This document shows, in pieces, positions 26,576-35,582 of a stretch of DNA of 64,000 nt. This stretch comes from Psychrobacillus sp. NEAU-3TGS (GTDB taxonomy: Bacteria > Bacillota > Bacilli > Bacillales_A > Planococcaceae): the NCBI RefSeq assembly GCF_029955155.1, contig NZ_JAPNOZ010000010.1, forward strand, positions 465,661-529,660. The letters run 5' to 3'. Numbering within the stretch: position 1 is the stretch's first letter; the number at the start of each line of letters is the position of its first letter. The notes beneath the pieces are model-generated. The model had not been told where the DNA came from and made no database searches. It was given only the letters and a program-made list of their open reading frames with translations. A program made the position numbers and the translations under genes.

Positions 26576-27883
26576 TTAACTAAGTCCAGCTAAAGACGGT
26601 AAGAATGTGGAAAACCATGGAAAATACGTTACAAGTAAAAGAACAACAACAATAGCAACATAAAATTTAAGAATTTGTGGCATAACCTTTTCCAATTTTA
26701 CATTCGATACTTTAATACCAGCAAAAAGAATATTGCCAACCGGCGGTGTAATAGTACCAATACAAAGATTAAACGTAAGCATAATACCGAAATGTAAAGG
26801 GGTCATTCCTAATGCTAAACAAACAGGAAGTAAAATTGGTGTGAAAATTAAAATTGCTGGTGTTAGATCCATAAATGTGCCAACGAACAACAACAGAATA
26901 TTAATTGCTAGTAAAATAATTATGGGATTATCGGAAATGCCTAATATCAAGTTGGCCATCATATCTGGAATCCCAGTAAACGACATAACCCATGCCATTA
27001 TATTAGATGATCCGATTAAAAACATAATTATAGCTGACAACTTCGCACTATCTATCAAAATAGCATATAATTCTTTGAAATTAATTGTTTTATAAAAAAT
27101 TGTAGATAATAACAAACTATAGACAACTGCAATTGCGGATCCTTCTGTAGCAGTAAAAATACCTCCAACAATTCCAAAAACGACAATAATAATTAGTAAT
27201 AAACTTGGAATTGCATCGAGTGCAACTTTTAAGAATTCATTTAACGTTATTTGCTTTTTACCGACATAGCCTTTCTTTTTTGCATAAAAGAACGCAACGA
27301 CCATGCAACTTATCCCCCACAAAATACCGGGAATGACTCCACCAAGAAAAAGAGCGGCTACTGAAGTACCTCCGCTAACTAAAGCATAGGTGATTAATGC
27401 AGTACTCGGTGGTATCAATAATCCCGTAGGAGCTGTTGCTATATTTATTGCCGCTGTGAAATTCTCGTCATAGCCTTCTTTTTTTTGAATTGGTCCCATA
27501 ATAGATCCCATTGCAGAAACCGCTGCTGTTCCAGAACCAGAAACAGAGCCAAAAAGCATATTAGCAACCACATTCGTCTGAGCAAGTGAACCTGGTATCC
27601 TTCCTGTCAATGCAGTTGCTAAGTTAATCAACCGGACTGCTATACCACCTTTATTCATAATATTACCTGCAAGTATAAAGAAAGGAATAGCCAATAAAGT
27701 AAATATATTTATACCTTGAAACATTTTCAAAGCGGATGATGGAACTGCCGCCGAAAAACCTAATACTTGGGTGATTGCTAGTATTGATGCAACAATGAGT
27801 CCTATACCAATTGGAATACCGAGAAGTAATAGAATGACAATCGTAAAAAAAATCAACAAACCTGCTGTTACTGCTACACTCAT
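26576..27883 (-). CDS. dctM: TRAP transporter large permease (DctM)
   Basis: A 435-residue membrane protein of about 12 helices with DctM motifs: LLGIPIGIGL, VVANMLFGSVSGSGTAAVSAMGS, ATAPTGLLIPPST and a C-terminal FNLCIGTITPPVGNILF. It is the sodium-driven carrier subunit and overlaps dctQ by four bases. Cargo is set by the DctP protein; context points to a sugar acid or other carboxylate. Confidence 0.92.
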   Translation of the reverse strand: MSVAVTAGLLIFFTIVILLLLGIPIGIGLIVASILAITQVLGFSAAVPSSALKMFQGINIFTLLAIPFFILAGNIMNKGGIAVRLINLATALTGRIPGSLAQTNVVANMLFGSVSGSGTAAVSAMGSIMGPIQKKEGYDENFTAAINIATAPTGLLIPPSTALITYALVSGGTSVAALFLGGVIPGILWGISCMVVAFFYAKKKGYVGKKQITLNEFLKVALDAIPSLLLIIIVVFGIVGGIFTATEGSAIAVVYSLLLSTIFYKTINFKELYAILIDSAKLSAIIMFLIGSSNIMAWVMSFTGIPDMMANLILGISDNPIIILLAINILLLFVGTFMDLTPAILIFTPILLPVCLALGMTPLHFGIMLTFNLCIGTITPPVGNILFAGIKVSNVKLEKVMPQILKFYVAIVVVLLLVTYFPWFSTFLPSLAGLS

Positions 27884-28383
27884 AGAATCCCCTCCTTTTT
27901 ACTTTCATTAAATTGTTGGATTAATTGGATTATATTAATGCAGTTATAGATAATGATAAATACACCACTTATTGGAAGTACTATATAAATCCAATCCATA
28001 GAGATATTCAGTGTAGGAGAAATTTGTATAGCACCTACGCCTACAACCTGCGTTCCGCCAAACAGAAAGACAATTATTGCGATAAACATGATGAGTAGCT
28101 CTGTAAAAATCGATAACACAAACTTATTCACCCCTACTAATCTGTCCGAAAATATTGATAAACTCATATGATCTTTTTGACCAAATACTAGTGCAGTACC
28201 AAGCAATGATACCCAAACAAAAGAATAACTCAGCAAATCTTCAGACATCGTACTCGGACTACTAAAAACATATCGTGAAATTACTTGATAAGTTGCTAGT
28301 AGAGTCATAAAAGACAACAAAGCGGCACAAGCAGCAGATAACACTTTATCCATTATTTTCTTTACTTTTCCCACAAGATACAC
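27880..28383 (-). CDS. dctQ: TRAP transporter small permease (DctQ)
   Basis: The protein is 167 residues with four membrane helices and the family segment RYVFSSPSTMSEDLLSYSFVWVSLLGTA. It lies between dctP (eight bases away) and dctM (ATGA overlap), the standard TRAP order. Confidence 0.9.
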   Translation of the reverse strand: MYLVGKVKKIMDKVLSAACAALLSFMTLLATYQVISRYVFSSPSTMSEDLLSYSFVWVSLLGTALVFGQKDHMSLSIFSDRLVGVNKFVLSIFTELLIMFIAIIVFLFGGTQVVGVGAIQISPTLNISMDWIYIVLPISGVFIIIYNCINIIQLIQQFNESKKEGIL

Positions 28384-28391
28384 CTCTTTAT

Positions 28392-29402
28392 TTAGTTCTG
28401 GATTTGTTGAATCTTCTCATAAAGTGACTGCAATTCTGGATTGGAGACCAATAATGCCTCTTTTACTGGTTTTTGCATTTCTTCGAATAATTGCTTATCG
28501 ACTGTGATGAATTCTACTCCCATCTCCGTTGCTTCCTTTGTAACCTCAGAAATACGTTTGTCCCATTCTTCATTTGAGACTTGACTGCTCAATTTAAACC
28601 CTTCTTGGAAAATCTGTCTTTCTTCTACTGTAAGTGAATCTAAAAAGTCTGTATTTGCAACTAGCATGTCAGTAAATATCTGATGCTCTGTTCGTGAATA
28701 GTATTTTGCAACTTCCCCGTGCTTCATATCAATGAGCGCCATCTCCGGGTTAGTTCCAGCGTCAATTACACCGTTCTGTAACGCTGTATAAACTTCACCA
28801 TAAGCCATGACAACAGCTGCCGCGTCAAATCCTTGTACAAGTTTGACATTCGCTTCACTCGACTGAACACGAATCTTCAATCCCTTCAAGTCTTCGGGAG
28901 TTTCAATTTTCTTTGAAGCATAAAAATTATTCACTCCATTAGAAAACCAAGCCACACCTTGAATTCCTTTGTCAGCTGTCGAATTATAAATCACATCCGT
29001 AAATTCTTCGTCGTTCATTACTTTACGAAAGCTAGCTTCATCGTTGAATAAATATGGCAAACCAAAAATTTTATACTCATTTGCAAAAGCTTCCATGTTA
29101 CTTCCGCTCGTAGCAACCAAATCGAGTGATCCCATTTGTAACAATTCAAGTGCTTCCGAATTTCCACCAATTACACCGTTAGTAAAAAGTCTAATTTCGA
29201 ATTTATCTCCCATTTCTTCTTCTACATAATCTTTAAATGCTTTTAATCCAAGATAGATTGCATGACTCTCAGGCTGCACTGTTGCAACACTGATAATTCG
29301 CTTACTACTTATCTCTCCATTTGCCGAAGCCGAACATCCAGCTATCACCATTATCAATGTAATACATAGTAAAATAGCTGTAATTTTATTTTTCTTTTTC
29401 AT
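28392..29402 (-). CDS. dctP: TRAP transporter substrate-binding lipoprotein (DctP)
   Basis: A 336-residue DctP protein with a lipoprotein signal ending IAGC (Cys about 23). The carboxylate-binding arginine lies in LKGLKIRVQSSEANVKLVQGF, followed by the family sequence AYGEVYTALQNGVIDAGTNPEM. It is separated from the gene upstream by 155 bases that hold a cre-like site and a hairpin, so the TRAP genes may be separately tuned. Confidence 0.92.
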   Translation of the reverse strand: MKKKNKITAILLCITLIMVIAGCSASANGEISSKRIISVATVQPESHAIYLGLKAFKDYVEEEMGDKFEIRLFTNGVIGGNSEALELLQMGSLDLVATSGSNMEAFANEYKIFGLPYLFNDEASFRKVMNDEEFTDVIYNSTADKGIQGVAWFSNGVNNFYASKKIETPEDLKGLKIRVQSSEANVKLVQGFDAAAVVMAYGEVYTALQNGVIDAGTNPEMALIDMKHGEVAKYYSRTEHQIFTDMLVANTDFLDSLTVEERQIFQEGFKLSSQVSNEEWDKRISEVTKEATEMGVEFITVDKQLFEEMQKPVKEALLVSNPELQSLYEKIQQIQN

Positions 29403-29441
29403 TTAATCACCTCGTTCTTTATATTCTAAATAAACAAATAC

Positions 29442-29456
29442 TTGAAAGCGCTTACC
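29442..29456 (-). promoter_or_regulatory. Probable CcpA cre site before dctP
   Basis: The plus strand reads TTGAAAGCGCTTACC, 14 of 15 positions of WTGNAANCGNWWNCA, and it is nearly palindromic. It lies 40 bases before the dctP start, consistent with carbon catabolite control. A weaker copy of the core (GTAGCGCTTACA) lies near 31041 between the RidA and aldehyde dehydrogenase genes. Confidence 0.6.
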
Positions 29457-29487
29457 TCTATTGGTAAATATATTTCTCTAAAAGCAG

Positions 29488-29539
29488 ACTCTTGGTATAC
29501 CTAATTAACATTTTGCAATGTAAGTAGAATACCAAGAGT
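29488..29539 (-). terminator. Hairpin between the M29-like gene and dctP
   Basis: Perfect 11-base arms ACTCTTGGTAT/ATACCAAGAGT enclose 30 bases. The hairpin lies 19 bases after the M29-like stop and lacks a T-run, so it more likely attenuates or protects mRNA than ends it fully. Confidence 0.45.
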
Positions 29540-29557
29540 TCTTTGCTCATCCCTATC

Positions 29558-30532
29558 TTAAACTAGCAATTCTCCATCTTTCATAATATCTCGTCCATCA
29601 ATATTACATGTAACCGTTTTGATAATCATATCTAAATGTAAAGGTGAATCGACATGTCCACCAAAGTTTAAATTCTTTCCAATACCAATATGAATATTTC
29701 CAAATGACCCTTCATCCGGTGCCATATGCCCGCACAAGAAGTTTTCTTTATTAAGCCCAAGTCCAAGTTCTGCAATATTATAAACAGTTGGATCGTTAAA
29801 GTCAGCCAGCATCTTACGTAAAATATCAGCCTCTCGTCCACCGGTTATCTCCGTGATGAACCCCTCCTTCACTGTGCATGTAATAGGTTCTTCTATTAGA
29901 TTCAACAATGGGTGTGGGATACTTCCGTCAAAAACTAATACACCATTTGCAGTTCCTTCGACTGGCCCCAGTGCAACCTCTGCGTTTGGAGGAAATGAAG
30001 CAGATCCAGGCACAGTTGCTGTTCCGTGATCCAGCACAGGTTCTCTTCCTTCAATGCTACATACCATATGAGTCCCACCTGGAGCGGTAAGTGTAAATGT
30101 ATTACCTTTGTAAAAAGGAGCAACTCGATTAACAACTCGTGTAACTTCATCAAAATCTGCAGTTAACCCACCTTCTTCAAACATATGAAGAGCATAATCT
30201 TGAAGTCCTATCCAACGCAATCTTCCATTTTTACTTGCATTTAAACGCGCTTTTGTATGGTATAAGGAATAAGTAGTGGCACCAAATGCAACATCACAAT
30301 TATTCAATGCTGCAGTAACAGCTTCTGTTGGCTCCGCACCATGTCCTTCCGTTGGAGGCATGACAATCATGGAAGTTTCAAAAAATTGTTTGGCATACTT
30401 ATAAACAAATTCACCGATTTCTCTTTTATCATCGTCCGTAATGACCAGTACTCTTTCTCCTTCTTTCAAATGAGTAATACTCGTAAATAATTGTTTGATA
30501 CCTAATGGTAGTTCGTTCATATCTTTCATCAA
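29558..30532 (-). CDS. M29 aminopeptidase / NicX-like metal hydrolase
   Basis: This 324-residue protein has the fold shared by M29 aminopeptidases and 2,5-dihydroxypyridine dioxygenase (NicX). The C-terminal metal region is recognisable: IAELGLGLN, DEGSFGNIHIGIG and FGGHVDSPLHLDMI. It is shorter than true M29 peptidases (about 410). A distant paralogue sits at 33812-34717. It is preceded by RidA, the aldehyde dehydrogenase and KdgD genes and followed by the TRAP genes. Ring cleavage, amide hydrolysis or peptidase activity are all possible. Confidence 0.75.
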   Translation of the reverse strand: MMKDMNELPLGIKQLFTSITHLKEGERVLVITDDDKREIGEFVYKYAKQFFETSMIVMPPTEGHGAEPTEAVTAALNNCDVAFGATTYSLYHTKARLNASKNGRLRWIGLQDYALHMFEEGGLTADFDEVTRVVNRVAPFYKGNTFTLTAPGGTHMVCSIEGREPVLDHGTATVPGSASFPPNAEVALGPVEGTANGVLVFDGSIPHPLLNLIEEPITCTVKEGFITEITGGREADILRKMLADFNDPTVYNIAELGLGLNKENFLCGHMAPDEGSFGNIHIGIGKNLNFGGHVDSPLHLDMIIKTVTCNIDGRDIMKDGELLV

Positions 30533-30572
30533 CCAACTCTCCTATTCTAGTAATTTATATTTTTATCAATCA

Positions 30573-31025
30573 TTAAACTTCCACAATAATTTCCACTTCT
30601 ACCGGTGTTCCTTCTGGAAGAGAAGATGCTCCAAGTGAAACCCTACTATGTTTTCCTACTTCACCGAATACTTCTATTGCCAATGCAGATACAACATCCA
30701 TCACTTTTGGTTGGTCAGTGAAGTCGGAGGTACTTGCCACATAACCCTTAATATTAACAATTCTCTTCATAGAGTCCAGACTACCTATCATATTTCGAAC
30801 TGTTGCTAAACAATTCACGAAAGCAATTTTAGCGGCATCCTGTGCCTGCTCTAAGGAAACTGTATCACCTACGATTCCTTTATATTTTAATACACCTTCT
30901 ACTTTCGCTGCATTACCACTCACAAATATCAAATTTCCAGTTCTTACTCCTGCTTCGAATATCCGCTTATTTGCTTGTGTAGAAAGTTTATACCCATTAC
31001 TTTCTAACTTTTCTTCATAATTCAT
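30573..31025 (-). CDS. RidA/YjgF/YER057c/UK114-family protein
   Basis: A 150-residue RidA-fold protein. It keeps the arginine of the family pocket (HSRVSLGASSLP) and the acidic residue in VEVEIIVEV. True RidA removes reactive enamine/imine intermediates; relatives in catabolic operons act as deaminases on specific intermediates. The length is slightly above the classical 130. Its presence suggests that the cluster's substrate contains an amine or passes through an imine. Confidence 0.85.
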   Translation of the reverse strand: MNYEEKLESNGYKLSTQANKRIFEAGVRTGNLIFVSGNAAKVEGVLKYKGIVGDTVSLEQAQDAAKIAFVNCLATVRNMIGSLDSMKRIVNIKGYVASTSDFTDQPKVMDVVSALAIEVFGEVGKHSRVSLGASSLPEGTPVEVEIIVEV

Positions 31026-31054
31026 TATTATACCTCCATTGTAGCGCTTACATT

Positions 31055-32515
31055 TTATTTAACAAACACTGTCTTAATAGCTGTGTAAAACTCTTTTGCA
31101 GCTTGGCCTTGTTCACGCGAATGAGAACTGGACTGTTTCATGCCACCAAATGGAGCTTGCAATTCAACACCAGCACTTTCTGCGTTGATACGCACTAATC
31201 CTGCATCCATTTCATTAATAAATGAAAGCATATTACTAATTTTTGTTGTAAAAATAGAAGCACTTAAACCATATTCCGAGTCGTTTGCCATTTCTAATGC
31301 TTCTTCAATCGTCTTAACTTTCATAAGTGCAAGAACTGGTCCAAAGATTTCTTCCCGTGCAAGTGTCATAGTGGATGATACATTTTCGAACACAGTCGGT
31401 TCAACGTAATACCCATTCAATCCTTCTTTTTCTACTTTTTCTCCACCAAAAAGTAGGCTAGCCCCTTCTGATTTACCTTTTGCAATAGCTGAAAGTACAG
31501 TATTCAACTGATTTTCACTTGCGGATGGCCCCATCCAAGTTCCTTCTTCCATACCATCACCAACTGTAATAGCTGCCACTTTTTCTAATAGCTTTTCTTT
31601 AAACTGGTCATAAACATCTTGTTGTACAATAACCCTGCTCGTAGCTGTACATTTTTGACCTGATGATTTTAATCCACCACTAATCGTTGCTTCAACAGCC
31701 AAATCCAGATCTGCATCATTCGCAACGATCACTGGATTTTTTCCTCCCATTTCAAGTTGATATTTGATGCCTCTCGAAATAGCTGTTTGTGCGAGCTGTT
31801 TCCCTACAGTGTTAGAGCCTGTGAATGTAATCGCATCTATTTCAGGATGATTGACCATTTCCGTACCAATTAGAGAACCTGATCCGGTCACCATGTTTAT
31901 AACACCCGCTGGTATTCCTGCATCATGCAAACACTCAATCACTTTTGCACAAGTAATAGCTGTCTCACTAGCTGGTTTAATAACAACTGTATTACCATAA
32001 ATAAGTGCGGGTGCCATCTTCCACATCGGAATAGCTACTGGAAAGTTCCAAGGTGTAATAACACCAACAACACCAAGTGGTACCCTAGTTGTGAACATAA
32101 GTGCATCGCTATCAGTAGAGGGAATTACATCACCAACTGGTCGCATACCTTCTCCTGCAAAGTAACGTAAAATTGCAACACCACGTGCAGTTTCTCCTTT
32201 TGCCTCTGCAAATGTCTTACCCATTTCTTTCGTCATGGCAGTTGCAACGTCTTCTATCCGTTCTTCCAAGATAGCGGCAGCTTTTAGTAAATAATCACCT
32301 CTAACATTTCCAGCAAGTTTACGCCATGTTTTTTGCGCTTTTCTTGCGGAAGTTGCCGCTTGGTTAAAGTCGTTATTTGAAGATAATTGATAAAGGCCAA
32401 CAACTTCATCCTTGTTTGCAGGATTTCTACTTTCAGCTGTTTCACCAGATTCTGACACAATCCATTCACCATTTATATAATTTAGGTATGTTTTTGTTTT
32501 AGTTATGGTTGTCAT
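31055..32515 (-). CDS. Aldehyde dehydrogenase, 2-oxoglutarate semialdehyde dehydrogenase type
   Basis: A 486-residue ALDH with catalytic motifs [27 protein letters not shown] (Glu) and [12 protein letters not shown] (Cys). It resembles the YcbD/KGSADH group, which oxidises 2,5-dioxopentanoate to 2-oxoglutarate. The gene for a KdgD-type dehydratase, which makes exactly that aldehyde, ends 16 bases upstream; that pairing is the main reason for the assignment. Confidence 0.85.
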   Translation of the reverse strand: MTTITKTKTYLNYINGEWIVSESGETAESRNPANKDEVVGLYQLSSNNDFNQAATSARKAQKTWRKLAGNVRGDYLLKAAAILEERIEDVATAMTKEMGKTFAEAKGETARGVAILRYFAGEGMRPVGDVIPSTDSDALMFTTRVPLGVVGVITPWNFPVAIPMWKMAPALIYGNTVVIKPASETAITCAKVIECLHDAGIPAGVINMVTGSGSLIGTEMVNHPEIDAITFTGSNTVGKQLAQTAISRGIKYQLEMGGKNPVIVANDADLDLAVEATISGGLKSSGQKCTATSRVIVQQDVYDQFKEKLLEKVAAITVGDGMEEGTWMGPSASENQLNTVLSAIAKGKSEGASLLFGGEKVEKEGLNGYYVEPTVFENVSSTMTLAREEIFGPVLALMKVKTIEEALEMANDSEYGLSASIFTTKISNMLSFINEMDAGLVRINAESAGVELQAPFGGMKQSSSHSREQGQAAKEFYTAIKTVFVK

Positions 32516-32531
32516 TAAAATGAACCTCCTA

Positions 32532-33461
32532 TTATATTACTCTTGATGGAACTGGGTATTTTTCCAATGCATGGTCAATAATTTTCTTCAATTGGTCATA
32601 ATGTTCTTTTTCAACAGGAGCAATTGGTGCCCTAACATTCGTTGTCACTGGCAGACCAACAATTTGCATACCCGCTTTTATAAGCGAAACTGCATAACCC
32701 TTTTTCTGTTTACGAATTCGATGTATAGGCAAAATAACGTCTTCATGCAATTCATGTGCAACTTCTTTATCCCCATTTAACAACGCTTCATAATACATAG
32801 CAGAAATATGTGGTATGTAGTTGGAAATGGCAGATGAATACGATGTGTAACCTAAATTCACATAAGCAGCCATTGTCACTTCTGCTAATGGCATTCCGTT
32901 CACCCACTCTAAACGATCTCCGATTAGATGAGTAAATTCCGTATTATTCTCCATATTTCCAACCCCATCTTTGAACCCTACAAGTTGTGGAAATTCACAT
33001 AGTTTAATCAGTGTCTTCGAATCTAGAATACAATTATCTCTTTGGTAGACGATTGCATTCAAATCCGTGCTTTGGATAATAGTTTTTAAATAATCGTAAA
33101 TCCCGTCCTGTGAAGGATCTATTAAATATGGTGGTAATATTAAGTAACCTTCTGCTCCTAGCTCTTCCGAAATTTTAGCTTGTTCTAAAGCATTGGAAAT
33201 ATTGCCACCTACTCCCGTATAAAGCGGTACTTTCCCTTGCGTCTTTTTTACGGCAACTTCAACCATAGACCTATATTCTTCATTGCTAATTGCATGCAAC
33301 TCACCTGCTCCACATGCTACGAATATAGAACTTAGCCCTCCTTCTAATAAAAATTCAATATTCTTCTCCAATGCATTTAAATCTAGTTGACCTTTCTCAT
33401 CCATCGGTGCAACTGGAAATCCTAAAATTCCTTTCGGTGCCTGTCTCTGTTTCATTATCAT
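32532..33461 (-). CDS. 5-dehydro-4-deoxyglucarate dehydratase-like protein (DHDPS superfamily)
   Basis: This 309-residue TIM barrel matches the KdgD branch: [40 protein letters not shown], the tyrosine in IVYQRDN, the Schiff-base lysine in [10 protein letters not shown], then INGMPLAE-like and [10 protein letters not shown] segments. KdgD decarboxylates and dehydrates 5-dehydro-4-deoxyglucarate to 2,5-dioxopentanoate. A GAGGAGTGG site precedes the ATG. No glucarate or galactarate dehydratase is nearby, so the incoming substrate is uncertain. It is the first gene of the cluster and follows a FadR-type operator. Confidence 0.85.
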   Translation of the reverse strand: MIMKQRQAPKGILGFPVAPMDEKGQLDLNALEKNIEFLLEGGLSSIFVACGAGELHAISNEEYRSMVEVAVKKTQGKVPLYTGVGGNISNALEQAKISEELGAEGYLILPPYLIDPSQDGIYDYLKTIIQSTDLNAIVYQRDNCILDSKTLIKLCEFPQLVGFKDGVGNMENNTEFTHLIGDRLEWVNGMPLAEVTMAAYVNLGYTSYSSAISNYIPHISAMYYEALLNGDKEVAHELHEDVILPIHRIRKQKKGYAVSLIKAGMQIVGLPVTTNVRAPIAPVEKEHYDQLKKIIDHALEKYPVPSRVI

Positions 33462-33514
33462 AAAAATTCCACTCCTCTAGTAAATTTAATAGTTACAATT
33501 TTCTATAAATTTTA

Positions 33515-33525
33515 TTGTAAGACAA
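33515..33525 (-). promoter_or_regulatory. FadR-type GntR operator before the KdgD gene
   Basis: TTGTAAGACAA fits the FadR-subfamily consensus TNGTNNNACNA exactly, inside a perfect palindrome ATTGT/ACAAT. It lies 54 bases before the KdgD-like gene, in the promoter zone. The GntR gene at 25746-26423 is the obvious candidate binder. Confidence 0.6.
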
Positions 33526-33591
33526 TTATATTGTAGTGTCAAATTGTTTTTCGAAAAATTAAATAATCAAAATACCATTTCCTATTTTTTT

Positions 33592-33628
33592 ATACGAAAA
33601 ATACCACTTCTCAAATTGAGAGAAGTGG
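33592..33628 (-). terminator. Terminator of the M29-like/IclR operon
   Basis: Nine-base arms CCACTTCTC/GAGAAGTGG with a seven-base loop are followed on the minus strand by TATTTTTCG. It separates the IclR/M29 unit from the KdgD cluster. The rest of 33462-33811 is AT-rich and holds the KdgD promoter and operator, with no gene. Confidence 0.75.
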
Positions 33629-33811
33629 CAATAACTTTTCTATTAAACTAGCGTTCTAACAAAGGGTTGTTCTTCAATATATAAAAATAGGGAAACTGAT
33701 AATAATATATATAGAAATATTCATTTCATTATATTGAAGTAGAATATTTAAAAGAAATTGAAACCTTGTCATAGTGTTGTAGAACCGTATCTATCCTGGA
33801 CGCTTAATTCA

Positions 33812-34717
33812 TCAATTGATAGTTATAATCGGATCTTTAATAAGGCAATCGATATGAACGCCAGCTTCATTTTCACCACCGAACGATTTATTACTCCCAA
33901 AAGCAATATGTACAGTTCCGAAAACTTTTTCATCCTCTAGTATATTTCCTGTAAGTCGTGCTTTTTTGTTAGTCCCTATACCAAATTCTGCGATAATCCG
34001 ACCATTATCCTCTCCTAAAATTTCTAATAACTGTTTACCTTGGCTACCAGTTGCATTTACTAAACGACCATCCTTAATCTCTAGAATAATCGGTTCTTGA
34101 ACCAGACCAATCCCTGCTATGGAACCGTCAATTATTACTTTGCCATTCGCTGAGTTCTCAATAGGTGCTATATAGCTCTCACCAGAGGGAATATTACCCG
34201 ATTGACCTTTTTCCTTAAATACTCCCGTGCTGGCAATACTTTGTCTCTTTTCTATGGAGAAGGACAAACTCATTCCATCTTTTTCAATTGTAACGGTTGA
34301 ACCTTCATCTAACATTCTACAATACTCTGCGGTTAACTCTTCTATTTCTTCTGCATTTGCAGAAATCGCACCTTCTTCTAACATATCTAAAGTTACTCCA
34401 GGCATTGTTGCTACACGCGCACCCTTTTTGGAAGCATTTTTTCGTGCCACTGTATGAGTAAGGGAATGTTCTGTTATACACAACACTACATCTGCATATA
34501 GCATTGCCTGTGAAACCAGATGGGGAGGCTCTTCTCCAGATTTACTTCGAGTAGACATTTGCATAGAAATAGTTTCATTACCTAATTCCCGCCCTGCCTC
34601 TACAAAATATTGGGCAATATCCGATAGCGCAGTATCTGTTAGTACAAGAAGTGTTTCGTCCTTTTTTATGTGTAGATTATTAATCAATACATTTTTTGCT
34701 TTTTCTATGGTAGACAA
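33812..34717 (-). CDS. M29 aminopeptidase / NicX-like metal hydrolase, second copy
   Basis: A 301-residue relative of the protein at 29558-30532. The metal region is IIAEFGIGTN, DEKVFGTVHIAFG and FGGENEAGVHIDCLI; the N-terminal part has LLVLTDTALSDIAQYF and LCITEHSLTHTVARKNASKKG. It lies 19 bases after the IclR gene in the peptide/DUF1177 cluster. The same uncertainty between aminopeptidase and ring-cleaving enzyme applies. Confidence 0.75.
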   Translation of the reverse strand: MSTIEKAKNVLINNLHIKKDETLLVLTDTALSDIAQYFVEAGRELGNETISMQMSTRSKSGEEPPHLVSQAMLYADVVLCITEHSLTHTVARKNASKKGARVATMPGVTLDMLEEGAISANAEEIEELTAEYCRMLDEGSTVTIEKDGMSLSFSIEKRQSIASTGVFKEKGQSGNIPSGESYIAPIENSANGKVIIDGSIAGIGLVQEPIILEIKDGRLVNATGSQGKQLLEILGEDNGRIIAEFGIGTNKKARLTGNILEDEKVFGTVHIAFGSNKSFGGENEAGVHIDCLIKDPIITIN

Positions 34718-34736
34718 AACCTATCACTCCTTTCTA

Positions 34737-35513
34737 TTAAGATTTAAGCTTAATATTGTAACGCTTAATAATTACTTCGATCTCATCACGTGCCTTCATT
34801 AATAAAGGAAGACATGCCTTTTTATGTTCCTCTGTCATCCGATAAATAGGACCTGAAACAGTTATAGATCCAATAACGCCAAAGTCATCGTTTAATGGAA
34901 CGGCTATAGCGAGCACTTCAGGAGTAAATTCTCCCTGACTTTCTCCCCAACCATTTTTCCTTATTCGTGCAAGTTCTTCCTTCAATTTCTCTCCACTATC
35001 CACTGTATATTTCGTATACTTGATAAATCCTTCACTGATAACTTTTTCAACTACTTCTTCCGGAAGAAATGCCAGTATAGATCGGTAAGACGCCCCGACA
35101 TATAATGGCGAGCGACTTCCTGCTGAAACGGTAAACCTTACTTTATTTTCAGGTTCTACCGCTGCTAAAGTAACCGCTTCATCTCGGTCCAGAATAGTTA
35201 AGAAAACAGATTCTCCCGTCTCCTCACACAGCTTATCTAAAGATGGCTTGATGAGGGTATCTACATTAAGAGATTCATACATAATTTTTCCTAGTTCCCA
35301 AGTGGCATAGCCTAGGGAATACTTTTTGGTTACTGGATCTTTGGTTACAAATCTATTTTTTTCTAACGTTTCTAAAATACGATATATATTCGTATGATTG
35401 ATATTCATTTCATTGGCGAGTTCTCGCCCACCCCAAACTGGCATTTCACGAGTGAACATTCTTAATACTTTTAGAGATAAATCTAGTGTCTTTAACAAGT
35501 AAAAATCCCCCAT
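34737..35513 (-). CDS. IclR-family transcriptional regulator
   Basis: The protein has 258 residues from ATG 35513, but a TTG five codons later has the better spaced GGGGGA site and would give the usual IclR beginning (LKTLDLSLKVLRMF). The winged HTH (GGRELANEMNINHTNIYRILETLEK) is followed by the ligand domain (SVFLTILDRDEAVTLAAVEP, GVIGSITVSGP). It lies between the M20 and M29-like genes and may bind the palindromes in the divergent control region at 41745-41924. Confidence 0.88.
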   Translation of the reverse strand: MGDFYLLKTLDLSLKVLRMFTREMPVWGGRELANEMNINHTNIYRILETLEKNRFVTKDPVTKKYSLGYATWELGKIMYESLNVDTLIKPSLDKLCEETGESVFLTILDRDEAVTLAAVEPENKVRFTVSAGSRSPLYVGASYRSILAFLPEEVVEKVISEGFIKYTKYTVDSGEKLKEELARIRKNGWGESQGEFTPEVLAIAVPLNDDFGVIGSITVSGPIYRMTEEHKKACLPLLMKARDEIEVIIKRYNIKLKS

Positions 35514-35582
35514 ATCTTTCCTAATTGTATATTATCTTACCTAAATTAGAATAAAACACAAGTAAATTTCACACTGATTCTT

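Noticed and set aside
29442-31052. Second cre site near 31041
   Set aside because: At least two consensus positions fail, so it is mentioned only as a weak relative of the 29442 site.
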